Part shown: positions 20,001-28,847 of the stretch, in pieces | How positions within the stretch are numbered: position 1 is the first letter of the stretch | Layout of the letters: each line of letters opens with the position of its first letter | NCBI GenBank assembly: GCA_903928495.1 | Contig: CAIYQZ010000050.1 | Span: 1-64,000, forward strand | Direction of reading: 5' to 3' | From: an uncultured bacterium | GTDB taxonomy: Bacteria > Pseudomonadota > Gammaproteobacteria > Burkholderiales > Burkholderiaceae_C | Length of the DNA: 64,000 nt | The notes under the pieces: model-generated | Told to the model about the DNA's origin: nothing | Seen by the model: only the letters and a program-made list of their open reading frames with translations | The model's database searches: none | Made by a program: the position numbers and the translations under genes

Positions 20001-20076
20001 TGGTGCCGATTGTCGGATTCGAACTGACGACCTATCGCTTACAAGGCGAGTGCTCTACCAACTGAGCTAAACCGGC
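20001..20076 (-). tRNA. tRNA-Thr (anticodon TGT)
   Basis: A 76-nt cloverleaf on the minus strand: acceptor GCCGGTT pairs with AATCGGC (one G-T), D arm AGCTCAGTTGGTAGAGC, anticodon loop CTTGTAA, T arm GTCAG-TTCGAAT-CCGAC, then A and encoded CCA. It decodes ACA. Two stem mismatches are present (27-43 C-T and 52-62 A-C). It starts 12 nt after the sspB stop, leaving no room for its own promoter outside sspB. Confidence 0.95.
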
Positions 20077-20088
20077 ACAAACAATATT

Positions 20089-20550
20089 CTACTTTATCCG
20101 TTTGAGGACCGGTCTGGCGCCAGTCTTGGACTTTCCTTCAGCTGAATCAGGCGTGATGTCGCCAGACGAGCCATCGGCCGGGCTGCCAATTGCGCCGGAA
20201 TCTGACTGGCCATCGTCAGCCATGTAGATGGAAGGCTCGACGGGAAATGCCATTCCCTGGCCATTCTCTCTGGCATAGATGGCAGAGACTCGTCCAACGG
20301 GAACCACAATCTGCTGGGGGACACCGCCGAACCTGGCTTTGAACTCAATGTATTCGTCCCCCAAGACCAAGCCACCCGTGGCGTCGGTGCTGACATTCAG
20401 GACGATCTCGTCATTGACAACATGCTGACGCGGCACACGAACCGAGCCATCCACCGCCACCGACAGGTAAGGTGTAAAACCATGATCCATGCACCACTGA
20501 TGCAGCGCTCTGATCAGGTATGGCCGGGTAGAGGGCATCCGAGCATCCAT
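20089..20550 (-). CDS. sspB: ClpXP specificity-enhancing factor SspB
   Basis: Delivers ssrA-tagged proteins to ClpXP. The 153 residues begin MDARMPSTRPYLIRALHQW, the conserved SspB start. The ordered domain runs to about residue 110 (GDEYIEFKARFGGVPQQIVVPVGRVSAIYARENGQGM). An acidic, disordered linker follows, then a C-terminal GARPVLKRIK, the family's ClpX-binding tail. ATG 20550 is chosen; the frame extends to a TTG at 20568. It is 21 bp downstream of sspA and tRNA-Thr follows directly. Confidence 0.94.
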   Translation of the reverse strand: MDARMPSTRPYLIRALHQWCMDHGFTPYLSVAVDGSVRVPRQHVVNDEIVLNVSTDATGGLVLGDEYIEFKARFGGVPQQIVVPVGRVSAIYARENGQGMAFPVEPSIYMADDGQSDSGAIGSPADGSSGDITPDSAEGKSKTGARPVLKRIK

Positions 20551-20571
20551 TGAGAACTTCACAAACAAGGT

Positions 20572-21183
20572 TTACTTGCGCATGACTTTTTCAGACGGGG
20601 TCAGCGCTTCGATGTAGGCAGGACGGGAAAAAATCCGCTCTGCGTACTTCAGCAGGGGCGCTGCATTTTTACTCAGCTCGATACCGTAAAAATCAAGACG
20701 CCACAGCAAAGGTGCTATCGCGACATCAAGCATCGAGAAGCTGTCACCCAGCATGAACTTGTTTTTCAGGAAAACAGGGGCCAACTGGGTCAAGCGGTCA
20801 CGGATGTAACTGCGAGCCTTTTCGACCGCCTTCTCGTTGCCTTTGCCTACGCGGGCTTCGAGCACAGACACGTGAGTGAACAGCTCTTTTTCAAAGTTCA
20901 ACAGGAACAAGCGAACACGAGCCCGATCCACTGGGTCACCGGGCATCAACTGAGGATGCGGGAAACGCTCGTCGATGTACTCATTGATGATGTTGGATTC
21001 GTACAGGATCAAATCGCGTTCCACCAAAATGGGCACCTGCCCATAGGGATTCATCACCGCGATGTCCTCTGGCTTGTTGAAGAGGTCCACATCGCGGATT
21101 TCGAAGTCCATCCCCTTCTCAAACAAGACAAAACGGCAGCGGTGGGAAAAAGGGCAGGTAGTGCCCGAATACAAAACCATCAT
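20572..21183 (-). CDS. sspA: Stringent starvation protein A (GST-like)
   Basis: RNA-polymerase-associated regulator with a glutathione S-transferase fold. The 203 residues start MMVLYSGTTCPFSHRCRF (thioredoxin-fold N-domain), with NPYGQVPILVERDLILYESNIINEYIDERFPHP split over the domain and an all-helical C-domain. In the family it lacks GST activity. The start is set at 21183, with GAGG about 13 nt upstream. The strong petC terminator is immediately upstream, so sspAB must start from a promoter within or just after that region. Confidence 0.94.
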   Translation of the reverse strand: MMVLYSGTTCPFSHRCRFVLFEKGMDFEIRDVDLFNKPEDIAVMNPYGQVPILVERDLILYESNIINEYIDERFPHPQLMPGDPVDRARVRLFLLNFEKELFTHVSVLEARVGKGNEKAVEKARSYIRDRLTQLAPVFLKNKFMLGDSFSMLDVAIAPLLWRLDFYGIELSKNAAPLLKYAERIFSRPAYIEALTPSEKVMRK

Positions 21184-21202
21184 GACAACGAATCCCTCAA
21201 TG

Positions 21203-21240
21203 AAAAACAGTGGCGACACGCTTGAATCGTGTCGCCACTG
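21203..21240 (-). terminator. Strong intrinsic terminator after petABC
   Basis: A perfect 13-bp stem (CAGTGGCGACACG / CGTGTCGCCACTG) with a 7-nt loop, followed on the minus strand by TTTTT. It lies 36 bp after the petC stop and about 20 bp before the sspA ATG. Confidence 0.93.
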
Positions 21241-21276
21241 CAGCAGAACCGGACAGCAGTCCGGGGCGCGTTGATG

Positions 21277-22032
21277 TTACTTGATATCTTTCCAGTATGC
21301 GGCGTTCAGACGCCACGCAATCACAGTGAACACCGTCAGGAACAGCAACACCCAGACACCGATGCGCACACGAGTGTTCTGGACAGGCTCGGACATCCAC
21401 TGCATGAATGCCACCAAGTCGCCCGTCGCCTGATCAAATTCTGCAGGAGACATCTTGCCAGGAGTGACCTGCTCCCAGCCCTTGAGTTTTTGCACATCGT
21501 GCCCGTGCTCGGATACTGTCTCGAAAACAGGTCGACGCTCACCCTGCAGTTCCCACATCACGTGGGGCATGCCGACGTTGGGGAACGCCATGTTGTTCCA
21601 GCCCGTGGGCTTGGTTTCGTCGCGGTAGTAAGTACGCAGGTATGTGTACAGGTAATCAGCACCTGAGCCTGCACCACTGGCGCGCGAACGGGCCACCAAA
21701 GTGAGGTCGGGCGGATTGGCTCCAAACCATTCCTTGGCCTGCTTGGGGTCAATGGCCGCCTTCATGGTGTCACCCACCTTATCGGTGGTGAACATCAGGT
21801 TTTCCTTGATTTGCTTCTCAGTCAAACCAATGTCGCGCAAACGGTTGTAGCGCATGAAGGCTGCGGAGTGGCAACTCAGGCAGTAGTTGACAAACAATTT
21901 GGCGCCATTTTGCAGGGCCGCCACGTCGTTTGTGCGCTTAGGTGCTTTTTCAAGCGGAAAACCTCCGCCGGCAGCATGTGCGCCACCCACCAACGCAACG
22001 ACCAGCGAAAGGGCTGTGATGATTCTTTTCAT
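21277..22032 (-). CDS. petC: Cytochrome c1 of the bc1 complex
   Basis: Haem c subunit that passes electrons from the Rieske protein to soluble cytochrome c on the periplasmic face. The 251 residues have a signal peptide (MKRIITALSLVVALVGGAHA, residues 1-20), haem motif CLSCH near 50, a Met ligand region before the C-terminal helix, and a C-terminal membrane anchor (VLLFLTVFTVIAWRLNAAYW). ATG 22032 has GGAG about 8 nt upstream; the longer frame begins with a TTG overlapping petB. Last gene of petA-petB-petC. Confidence 0.95.
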   Translation of the reverse strand: MKRIITALSLVVALVGGAHAAGGGFPLEKAPKRTNDVAALQNGAKLFVNYCLSCHSAAFMRYNRLRDIGLTEKQIKENLMFTTDKVGDTMKAAIDPKQAKEWFGANPPDLTLVARSRASGAGSGADYLYTYLRTYYRDETKPTGWNNMAFPNVGMPHVMWELQGERRPVFETVSEHGHDVQKLKGWEQVTPGKMSPAEFDQATGDLVAFMQWMSEPVQNTRVRIGVWVLLFLTVFTVIAWRLNAAYWKDIK

Positions 22033-22052
22033 AGCGTTACTCCACAACTCTT

Positions 22053-23453
22053 TCAATGCGCTTCAAACGTCACACGGGTGGGCACTGGCTTGCATTTACC
22101 AATACGGCTCCACCAAGGCATGAGCAGGAAAAATCCGAAGTAGAACAACGTCCCCACTTGCGAAACCAACTCGCCCACTGGGCTCGGAGGTTTCACACCG
22201 AGATACCCAAGAATGAAGAAGTTGATGACGAACAGGCCGTACAACCAGACGTTCCAGCTCGGGCGGTAACGAATGGACTTTGCCTCGCTGTAATCAAGCC
22301 ATGGCAGGAAGAACATGATGATCACAGCACCGCCCATGACAACCACGCCCCAGAACTTGGCATCAATGGCCAGCATCAATGCCACAGCGACCACAGCAGC
22401 TCCCAGGACACCGATTTTCAAAGGTGCGGGCATCTTGATTTTGGTCACGCCGAGCACAGCACCCAACAGAACAACTGCAACCAGCACGTACATGAACTGA
22501 CTCGTCACCGCACGCAGCATCGAGTAATAAGGCGTGAAGTACCAAACCGGTGCAATGTGCAGCGGAGTGGTCAGCGGGTCAGCCGGAATGAAGTTGTTGT
22601 ACTCAAGGAAATAGCCGCCAAGCTCGGGCGCAAAGAACAGGATGGCAGAAAACACCATCAGGAACACAGACACGCCCAGAATGTCGTGCACGCTGTAGTA
22701 AGGATGGAAGGGAATGCCGTCCAACGGAATGCCGTTGCTGTCCTTGAGCGCCTTGATTTCAACACCGTCAGGATTGTTGGAGCCGACTTCGTGCAGGGCA
22801 ATGATGTGAGCCACCACCAAACCCAGCAGGACCAACGGCACTGCAATCACGTGGAACGAGAAGAATCGGTTCAAGGTAGCGTCGCCGACAACGAAGTCAC
22901 CGCGGATGAGCAGCGCCAAGTCAGGACCAATGAAAGGAATGGCGGAGAACAGGTTCACGATCACCTGAGCGCCCCAATAGCTCATTTGGCCCCAAGGCAA
23001 CAGGTAACCCATGAACGCTTCAGCCATCAACACCAGGAAAATGGCGCAACCGAAGATCCAGACCAATTCACGCGGCTTGCGGTAGCTGCCGTAAATCAAG
23101 CCACGGTACATGTGGAGATACACCACCACAAAGAACATTGATGCACCGGTGGAGTGCATGTAACGAATCAGCCAGCCCCATGGCACATCACGCATGATGT
23201 ACTCGACAGACGCAAAGGCAAGCGCCGCATCGGGCTTGTAATGCATCACCAGGAAGATACCGGTCACGATCTGGATGACCAGCACCAGCAAGGCCAGTGA
23301 TCCGAAAAAGTACCAGAAATTGAAATTCTTGGGAGCGTAGTACTCCGAAAGGTGTTCTTTGTAGAGTTTGGACAGAGGGAACCGGTTGTCCACCCAGTTC
23401 AGAGCTTTGACGGCCAATGCCGCGTCAGCCGGGACTTCTTTGAATTCAGCCAT
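22053..23453 (-). CDS. petB: Cytochrome b of the bc1 complex
   Basis: Membrane quinol-oxidising subunit with two b haems. The 466 residues make a full eight-helix cytochrome b with an extended C-terminus. Haem-ligand histidines lie in IRYMHSTGASMFFVVVYLH and SFHVIAVPLVLLGLVVAH. LLPWGQMSYWGAQVI is the CD region. The Qo motif reads PVWY (HIAPVWYFTPYYSMLRA) in place of PEWY, which I recall as usual in beta/gammaproteobacteria. It lies 40 bp after petA. Confidence 0.96.
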   Translation of the reverse strand: MAEFKEVPADAALAVKALNWVDNRFPLSKLYKEHLSEYYAPKNFNFWYFFGSLALLVLVIQIVTGIFLVMHYKPDAALAFASVEYIMRDVPWGWLIRYMHSTGASMFFVVVYLHMYRGLIYGSYRKPRELVWIFGCAIFLVLMAEAFMGYLLPWGQMSYWGAQVIVNLFSAIPFIGPDLALLIRGDFVVGDATLNRFFSFHVIAVPLVLLGLVVAHIIALHEVGSNNPDGVEIKALKDSNGIPLDGIPFHPYYSVHDILGVSVFLMVFSAILFFAPELGGYFLEYNNFIPADPLTTPLHIAPVWYFTPYYSMLRAVTSQFMYVLVAVVLLGAVLGVTKIKMPAPLKIGVLGAAVVAVALMLAIDAKFWGVVVMGGAVIIMFFLPWLDYSEAKSIRYRPSWNVWLYGLFVINFFILGYLGVKPPSPVGELVSQVGTLFYFGFFLLMPWWSRIGKCKPVPTRVTFEAH

Positions 23454-23493
23454 GATGAACCTTAAATAGCGTTGGGCGTGGAGAGCTCAGTGC

Positions 23494-24090
23494 TCACGCT
23501 TTTTTGTCGTCGCCGATCAACAGCGTGGTATCCGACAGATACATGTGAGGCGGCACCTCGAGGTTGTCAGGAGCGGGTTTGTTCTTGAACACGCGGCCCG
23601 CCACGTCGAATGTCGATCCATGGCAGGCGCACAGGAATCCCCCTTGCCAGTTGTCGGGCAACGAAGGCTGTGGGCCGGGGGCGAGCCTGTCGCCCGGTGA
23701 ACAACCCAGGTGCGTGCAAATTCCGACTCCCACAAAGACCTCGGGCTTGATCGAGCGATGTTTGTTTTTGGCGTACTCAGGGGTGGGATAAGCCGTGCGA
23801 GCGGATGTGGGATCAGCCAGTTCGCCCTCGGTTTTGTCCAGCGTTGCAAGTTGTTCCGGGGTGCGGCGAAGAATCCATACTGGTTTGCCCCGCCACTCGA
23901 CCGTGATTTTCTGGCCCGGCGGAATGGCTGTGATGTCCACCTCGATTGAAGCCCCCGCCGCCTTTGCCCGCTCGGACGGACTGAAGGAACTCACAAAGGG
24001 CACCGCGACTGCGGCGGCACCCGCGCCACCGACAGCACAGGATGTGATCAGCCAGTTGCGGCGGCTGTTGTCTACGCTTGCTTCGCTCAT
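23494..24090 (-). CDS. petA: Rieske iron-sulfur protein of the bc1 complex
   Basis: Carries the 2Fe-2S cluster that takes the first electron from quinol. The 198 residues have a Tat-type N-terminus (NSRRNWLITS) whose hydrophobic stretch GGAGAAAVAVPFVSSF serves as membrane anchor. Cluster motifs are CTHLGCSPG and CACHGSTFD. ATG 24090 (MSEASVDNSRRN) is chosen; the frame extends upstream without homology. First gene of the operon, with a plausible promoter about 25 bp upstream of the ATG. Confidence 0.96.
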   Translation of the reverse strand: MSEASVDNSRRNWLITSCAVGGAGAAAVAVPFVSSFSPSERAKAAGASIEVDITAIPPGQKITVEWRGKPVWILRRTPEQLATLDKTEGELADPTSARTAYPTPEYAKNKHRSIKPEVFVGVGICTHLGCSPGDRLAPGPQPSLPDNWQGGFLCACHGSTFDVAGRVFKNKPAPDNLEVPPHMYLSDTTLLIGDDKKA

Positions 24091-24113
24091 GCAGATCTTT
24101 CTGGAACTTGGTT

Positions 24114-24141
24114 CTACAGGTGTGACGACCCCAAGGGTCAA
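24114..24141 (-). promoter_or_regulatory. Candidate petA promoter with AGGGT-TG-ACCCT palindrome
   Basis: On the minus strand TTGACC (24141-24136) and TGTAGA (24119-24114) are 16 bp apart. The -35 lies inside the palindrome AGGGTTGACCCT, preceded by TCCT. A very similar TCCTAGG...GGTTGACCCTT string occurs near 58055-58073. The 213-bp gap to the divergent dehydrogenase holds nothing else I can identify. Confidence 0.4.
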
Positions 24142-24303
24142 CCCTAGGATTGTAGTGAACGAAGGCGCAAGCATGTTCTGAATCTGCACAAACTCAGTTG
24201 ACTCACGTCAAAAAAGGGGGTGTCAAAACCCTCCGTTCTCTTTGAAGTGGCCATCTTGCATCGGTAACATCGAGCCACGTTCAACCCCTACAGGAACCCA
24301 TTG

Positions 24304-25170
24304 ATGAGCACACCCACCCAATTTTCCATCCAGACCGTCGGCATCATTGGTGCTGGAACCATGGGCAACGGCATTGCACAGGCTTGCGCCACCCGTGGCA
24401 TCCGTGTCGTCATGGTTGACATCAGCGAAGCCGCCGTTGCCAAAGGTATTGCGACTGTGACATCCAGCCTCGACCGGTTGATCAAGAAAGACAAAATGTC
24501 AGCAGCGGACAAAATCGCCGCGCTGGAGTTGATCACCGGCAGCACGTCTTACGATGCCCTCAAAGAAGCGCAACTGGTGATCGAAGCCGCAACCGAGAGC
24601 GAAGGGCTGAAGGTCAAGATACTGCAGCAATTGGACAACCTGCTGGCGCCTGAAGTGCTTCTGGCAACCAACACCTCCAGCATTTCCATCACCAAACTGG
24701 CAGCAGTCACGCAACGAGCCGACCGCTTCATTGGCATGCATTTCTTCAACCCGGTGCCCATGATGGCGTTGGTTGAAATCATCCGCGGTCTGCAAACCAG
24801 CGACGCCACGCACGAGGCTGTCAAAGGTCTGGCCGAGCGCCTCGGTAAGTCCCCGATCACGGTGAAGAACGCTCCGGGCTTTGTGGTGAACCGCATCCTG
24901 GTGCCCATGATCAACGAGGCCTTCTTTGTGCTAGCTGAAGGGCTGGCCTCGGCCGAGGACATTGACGCAGGCATGAAACTGGGCTGCAACCACCCCATTG
25001 GGCCATTGGCGCTTGCAGACATGATCGGTTTGGATGTGTGCCTGGCGGTAATGAACGTCTACTTCAACGAATACAACGACAGCAAATATCGTCCATGCCC
25101 CCTTTTGAAAGAAATGGTGGCAGCTGGCTATCTGGGTCGCAAATCCGGGCGCGGGGTCTACAGCTATTGA
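24304..25170 (+). CDS. 3-hydroxybutyryl-CoA / 3-hydroxyacyl-CoA dehydrogenase
   Basis: NAD(P)-dependent oxidation of 3-hydroxyacyl-CoA in the cytoplasm, in fatty acid or butyrate-type metabolism. The 288 residues show the Rossmann motif GIIGAGTMGNGIAQ at the N-terminus, GMHFFNPVPMMALVEI with the catalytic His, and the C-terminal dimer domain (NAPGFVVNRILVPMINEA). The length equals PaaH/Hbd single-domain enzymes, so it is not a FadB fusion. ATG 24304 has AGGAAC upstream. The exact substrate chain length cannot be told. Confidence 0.92.
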   Translation: MSTPTQFSIQTVGIIGAGTMGNGIAQACATRGIRVVMVDISEAAVAKGIATVTSSLDRLIKKDKMSAADKIAALELITGSTSYDALKEAQLVIEAATESEGLKVKILQQLDNLLAPEVLLATNTSSISITKLAAVTQRADRFIGMHFFNPVPMMALVEIIRGLQTSDATHEAVKGLAERLGKSPITVKNAPGFVVNRILVPMINEAFFVLAEGLASAEDIDAGMKLGCNHPIGPLALADMIGLDVCLAVMNVYFNEYNDSKYRPCPLLKEMVAAGYLGRKSGRGVYSY

Positions 25171-25190
25171 CCTTGAAAGAGCGTTTGCAT

Positions 25191-25240
25191 CTGCGCCGCA
25201 AATCCTTGAGCCAGATCAAGTTGTTGCGGCGCAGCATTTT
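25191..25240 (+). terminator. Long branched hairpin after the hydroxyacyl-CoA dehydrogenase
   Basis: CTGCGCCGCAA and TTGCGGCGCAG form a perfect 11-bp stem. Inside, CTTGA and TCAAG can pair around GCCAGA. A short CATTTTC follows. It is a plausible terminator between the dehydrogenase and the hemerythrin gene, although the T-run is poor. Confidence 0.5.
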
Positions 25241-25279
25241 CATAATCAGACCAGTGGCATGTGCCACAAGGAGCCTGAC

Positions 25280-25828
25280 ATGAAAGCGAACCCATCGCCC
25301 CCCGCCAATGTCTTTGAATTTCTCGATGAATCGCACCGTGAAATCCAGCGCCAGCTGGTTCAACTGCGGGGATTGATCGAAGAAATCGAGACTGACGGGC
25401 TCAGTTCTGCCCACAAACCGATCGCCCAGCAGGTATTGCACTACTTCAACAGGGAAGCAAGGCAACACCATCTCGACGAGGAAACTCACATTTTTCCGGC
25501 CTTGCTGAACAGCGGGGATCCCGATGTTGTTCATGCCGCAAGACACCTGACTCAGGATCACGGCTGGCTGGAGGAAAACTGGCTGCAAATCGAGCCTGCC
25601 CTGGAAGCCGCCGCCAACGGAAATCAATGGTTCGATGCTGCGGAATTGCGCCACGCACTCAACGTTTTCGAGGCGCTGTACACCGACCACATCATCTTGG
25701 AAGAGTCACTGGCTTACCCCGAGGCAAAGAAGCGGCTGGGTTCCCTCGACAACACGGGTTCCGGCAGGGAAATGGCAAGACGCCGCGCACTGGCATCTCA
25801 AGGCCAGAACAACAGCGAAATTGCCTGA
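25280..25828 (+). CDS. Hemerythrin domain protein
   Basis: The 182-residue protein has a hemerythrin (HHE) four-helix domain that in the family binds a di-iron centre. It may sense O2 or NO or protect iron-sulfur proteins. Candidate ligands: His in FLDESHREI, HxxxE in ARQHHLDEETHIFP, H in DHGWLEENW, H in YTDHIILEE. The ATG at 25280 has a clear AAGGAG site about 7 nt upstream. The C-terminal tail is basic and probably disordered. No partner gene indicates a specific role. Confidence 0.87.
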   Translation: MKANPSPPANVFEFLDESHREIQRQLVQLRGLIEEIETDGLSSAHKPIAQQVLHYFNREARQHHLDEETHIFPALLNSGDPDVVHAARHLTQDHGWLEENWLQIEPALEAAANGNQWFDAAELRHALNVFEALYTDHIILEESLAYPEAKKRLGSLDNTGSGREMARRRALASQGQNNSEIA

Positions 25829-25898
25829 CAAACCACTGGCGCGCCCAATGGCAACACGCTTGCTGCGATGATGCGCATTTTTGCAATGGCAGGCACAC

Positions 25899-27305
25899 AT
25901 GGGCGGTTTCGATTTTGACTTGATGGTGATCGGAGGCGGCAGCGGGGGCGTGCGGGCCGCCCGCATGGCCGCCCAGCGCGGCGCGCGCGTGGCGCTGGCC
26001 GAAACCTTGGGCACCAACGGCCTGGGCGGCACCTGCGTGAACGTGGGCTGCATCCCCAAAAAACTCTACAGCTATGCAGCTCAATATGGCGAAGGGTTTG
26101 AGGAAGCCCACGGCTACGGCTGGGAAGGTGAGGCCCCGCTGCTGAACTGGGCCACCCTGAAGGCCAACCGGGCCAAAGAAATCAGCCGCCTGAACGGCGT
26201 GTACAGCAACCTGCTGCGCGGCTCGGGCGTGACCGTATTCAACGGTTTTGCCCGCCTGGAAGGCGACCATCAGGTGGGTCTGGCAACCCTGAACGCCGAC
26301 GGCAGCCCTGGTCACCAGCGTTTGACTGCCCAGCACATTTTGTTGGCCCCCGGCGGCACACCCCACGTGCCCCACTTTGTGGGACGTGAACACGTCATCA
26401 CTTCCAACGACATCTTTGACCTGCCTACTTTCCCCCAGCGGCTGGTTGTGGTGGGCGGTGGCTACATTGCGTGTGAGTTTGCATCCATCTTCAACGGCCT
26501 GGGCGCACACGTCACACAGCTCTACCGCGGAGAACAAGTGTTGCGCGGCTTTGACGACGAGGTACGCCACTTTCTGGCGGCAGAGGTCACCAAAGCCGGG
26601 GTTGACCTGCGGCTGAACGCCGGTGTACTGGCCATTCACAAACAGGCCGACGGCCTGCACCTGCAACTCGAAGATGGCAATACGCGGGTAGCCGATGCAG
26701 TGCTTTATGCCACCGGCCGCGTGCCCAACGTCAACGGTCTGGGGCTGGACGTGGCGGGCGTGGCCACCGGTGCGCAAGGTGCCATCGTGGTGAACGGTCA
26801 TTACCAAACCAACGTGCCCCACATTTACGCCGTGGGCGATGTGACGGCCCGCGTGCAGCTCACGCCTGTGGCGCTGGGCGAAGCCATGGTGGTGGTGGAT
26901 CACATCTGGGGCGCGGCCGCAGGCAAAGCCCCGCGCAGCATGGCCTACGACCTGATTCCCACCGCCGTGTTCACCCACCCAAACGTGGGCACCGTGGGGC
27001 TGACGGAAGCGCAAGCGCGTGAGCAGTTTGGTGCGATCACCGTGTTCCGCTCCGAATTCAAAGCGCTGAAACACACCCTGAGTGGCAGCACTGAGCGCAC
27101 CCTCATGAAGCTGGTGGTGGACACCGCCACCGACCGGGTGGTGGGCTTGCACATGGTTGGCGCAGAGGCAGGTGAAATCGTGCAGGGCTTTGCCGTGGCG
27201 CTGAAGGCCGGGGCCACCAAAGCCGTGTTTGACAGCACCATTGGCATACACCCAACTGCCGCCGAAGAGTTTGTGACCATGCGCGAGCCCGTCAAGGCAG
27301 CCTGA
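25899..27305 (+). CDS. gor: Glutathione reductase
   Basis: FAD- and NADPH-dependent reduction of glutathione disulfide in the cytoplasm. The 468 residues contain the FAD motif MVIGGGSGGVRAAR, the redox disulfide CVNVGC, the NADPH-binding VVVGGGYIACEFASIF and the C-terminal IGIHPTAAEEFVTMREP with catalytic His-Glu. The last motif separates it from dihydrolipoamide and mercuric reductases. ATG 25899 (MGGFDFDLMVIGG) fits better than 25881. amn follows after 14 bp on the same strand. Confidence 0.95.
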   Translation: MGGFDFDLMVIGGGSGGVRAARMAAQRGARVALAETLGTNGLGGTCVNVGCIPKKLYSYAAQYGEGFEEAHGYGWEGEAPLLNWATLKANRAKEISRLNGVYSNLLRGSGVTVFNGFARLEGDHQVGLATLNADGSPGHQRLTAQHILLAPGGTPHVPHFVGREHVITSNDIFDLPTFPQRLVVVGGGYIACEFASIFNGLGAHVTQLYRGEQVLRGFDDEVRHFLAAEVTKAGVDLRLNAGVLAIHKQADGLHLQLEDGNTRVADAVLYATGRVPNVNGLGLDVAGVATGAQGAIVVNGHYQTNVPHIYAVGDVTARVQLTPVALGEAMVVVDHIWGAAAGKAPRSMAYDLIPTAVFTHPNVGTVGLTEAQAREQFGAITVFRSEFKALKHTLSGSTERTLMKLVVDTATDRVVGLHMVGAEAGEIVQGFAVALKAGATKAVFDSTIGIHPTAAEEFVTMREPVKAA

Positions 27306-27319
27306 ACCCGGAGCGCCCC

Positions 27320-28828
27320 ATGCACCTGCTCCCACCCTTTGTGGCGCCCACCCGCCACACCAATGCCGACAGCGCCCTGGCCCAGGTCCAGGCCATATAC
27401 AACGGAGCGGTACAACACCTGCGCAGCACCATGCACCACTACGTCAGCGGCGAGCTGGGGACCGACCAGCGCGTGCGTGCCTGCTATCCGCTGGTGCGCC
27501 TGCACACGCCACACAGCCTGCGCCACGACCAGGGAGCGAACGCCCGCCTCAGCTACGGTTTTGTGGCGGGGCCCGGCCGGTTTGAGACCACGCTGACCCG
27601 GCCCGACCTTTACGCCAGCTACTACCTCAACCAGTTCCGCCTGCTGCTGCAGAACCATGGCGGGGAGCTGGAGGTGGGTACCAGCGCATTGCCCATCCCC
27701 ATCCACTTCTCGTTTGCCGAACACGACCACGTGGAAGGCCACATGGACGCCGAGCGCCGCGCCCGCATGCGCGACGTTTTCGACCTGCCAGACCTCGCCG
27801 TCATGGACGATGGAATTGCCAACGGCACCCATGAACCCGGCCCAGGCGAGGCCCAGCCCCTTGCGCTGTTCACTGCGCCCCGCGTGGACTACTCATTGCA
27901 GCGTCTGCGTCACTACAGCGGCACGGCACCCGAGTGGTTCCAGAACTTCGTGCTGTTCACCAACTACCAGTTTTACATCGACGAGTTCATCAAGCTGGGA
28001 CACGCGGAGATGGCCAAGCCCGACAGCGAGTACACCGCTTTCGTCGAGCCTGGCAACGTGGTCACGCGCCGCGTGGGGTTGCCCACCGAGGCCGTGGACG
28101 AACTGGGCACCGCCCCACCCCGCCTGCCGCAAATGCCCGCCTACCACCTGCTTCGGGCCGACCGCAGCGGCATCACGCTGGTGAACATTGGCGTGGGCCC
28201 CAGCAACGCCAAAACCATCACCGACCACGTGGCCGTGTTGCGCCCCCATGCCTGGCTGATGCTGGGCCACTGCGCCGGGCTGCGCAACAGCCAGCGGCTG
28301 GGCGACTACGTACTGGCGCACGCTTACGTGCGTGAAGACCATGTGCTGGACGAAGAGCTGCCACTTTGGGTGCCCATTCCCGCGCTGGCCGAAATTCAGC
28401 AGGCACTGGAAACCGCCGTGGCCGATGTGAGTGGCCTGGCTCCCAGCGACCTGAAAAGCATCATGCGCACGGGCACCGTGGCCAGCACCGACAACCGCAA
28501 CTGGGAGCTGTTGCCCACCCACAACGTGGCGACCACACCACAGCGCCGCCTGAGCCAGAGCCGTGCAGTGGGGTTGGACATGGAAAGCGCCACCATTGCA
28601 GCCAACGGTTTTCGCTTTCGCGTGCCCTACGGCACCCTGCTGTGTGTGAGCGACAAACCCCTGCACGGTGAAATCAAGCTGCCCGGCATGGCCAACCACT
28701 TCTACCGCGAACGCGTAGATCAGCACTTGCGCATTGGTATCCATGCGGTAGAGTTGCTCCGCGAGCGAGGCTTTGAACAACTGCACAGCCGCAAGCTGCG
28801 CAGCTTTGCCGAAGTGGCCTTCCAATAA
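27320..28828 (+). CDS. amn: AMP nucleosidase
   Basis: Splits AMP to adenine and ribose 5-phosphate, adjusting the adenylate pool. The 502 residues combine an N-terminal AMP nucleosidase domain (LRSTMHHYVSGELG, YPLVRLHTPHS) with a C-terminal phosphorylase-like domain (VNIGVGPSNAKTITDHVAVLRP, then LDMESATIAANGFRFRVPYG with the catalytic-type Glu). Length is close to E. coli Amn (484). It directly follows gor and may be in the same transcript. Confidence 0.94.
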   Translation: MHLLPPFVAPTRHTNADSALAQVQAIYNGAVQHLRSTMHHYVSGELGTDQRVRACYPLVRLHTPHSLRHDQGANARLSYGFVAGPGRFETTLTRPDLYASYYLNQFRLLLQNHGGELEVGTSALPIPIHFSFAEHDHVEGHMDAERRARMRDVFDLPDLAVMDDGIANGTHEPGPGEAQPLALFTAPRVDYSLQRLRHYSGTAPEWFQNFVLFTNYQFYIDEFIKLGHAEMAKPDSEYTAFVEPGNVVTRRVGLPTEAVDELGTAPPRLPQMPAYHLLRADRSGITLVNIGVGPSNAKTITDHVAVLRPHAWLMLGHCAGLRNSQRLGDYVLAHAYVREDHVLDEELPLWVPIPALAEIQQALETAVADVSGLAPSDLKSIMRTGTVASTDNRNWELLPTHNVATTPQRRLSQSRAVGLDMESATIAANGFRFRVPYGTLLCVSDKPLHGEIKLPGMANHFYRERVDQHLRIGIHAVELLRERGFEQLHSRKLRSFAEVAFQ

Positions 28829-28847
28829 CCCTCGCACCACCCTTTTC

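Noticed and set aside
20001-20076. tRNA-Thr as a decayed pseudogene because of stem mismatches
   Set aside because: Acceptor, D arm, anticodon loop and encoded CCA are intact; as I recall, E. coli tRNA-Thr also has an A-C pair at 52-62. Only 27-43 is odd.
22053-23453. Loss of the PEWY Glu in cytochrome b (PVWY here) as a defect
   Set aside because: PVWY is, to my knowledge, the normal form in beta- and gammaproteobacteria, and all haem ligands are present.
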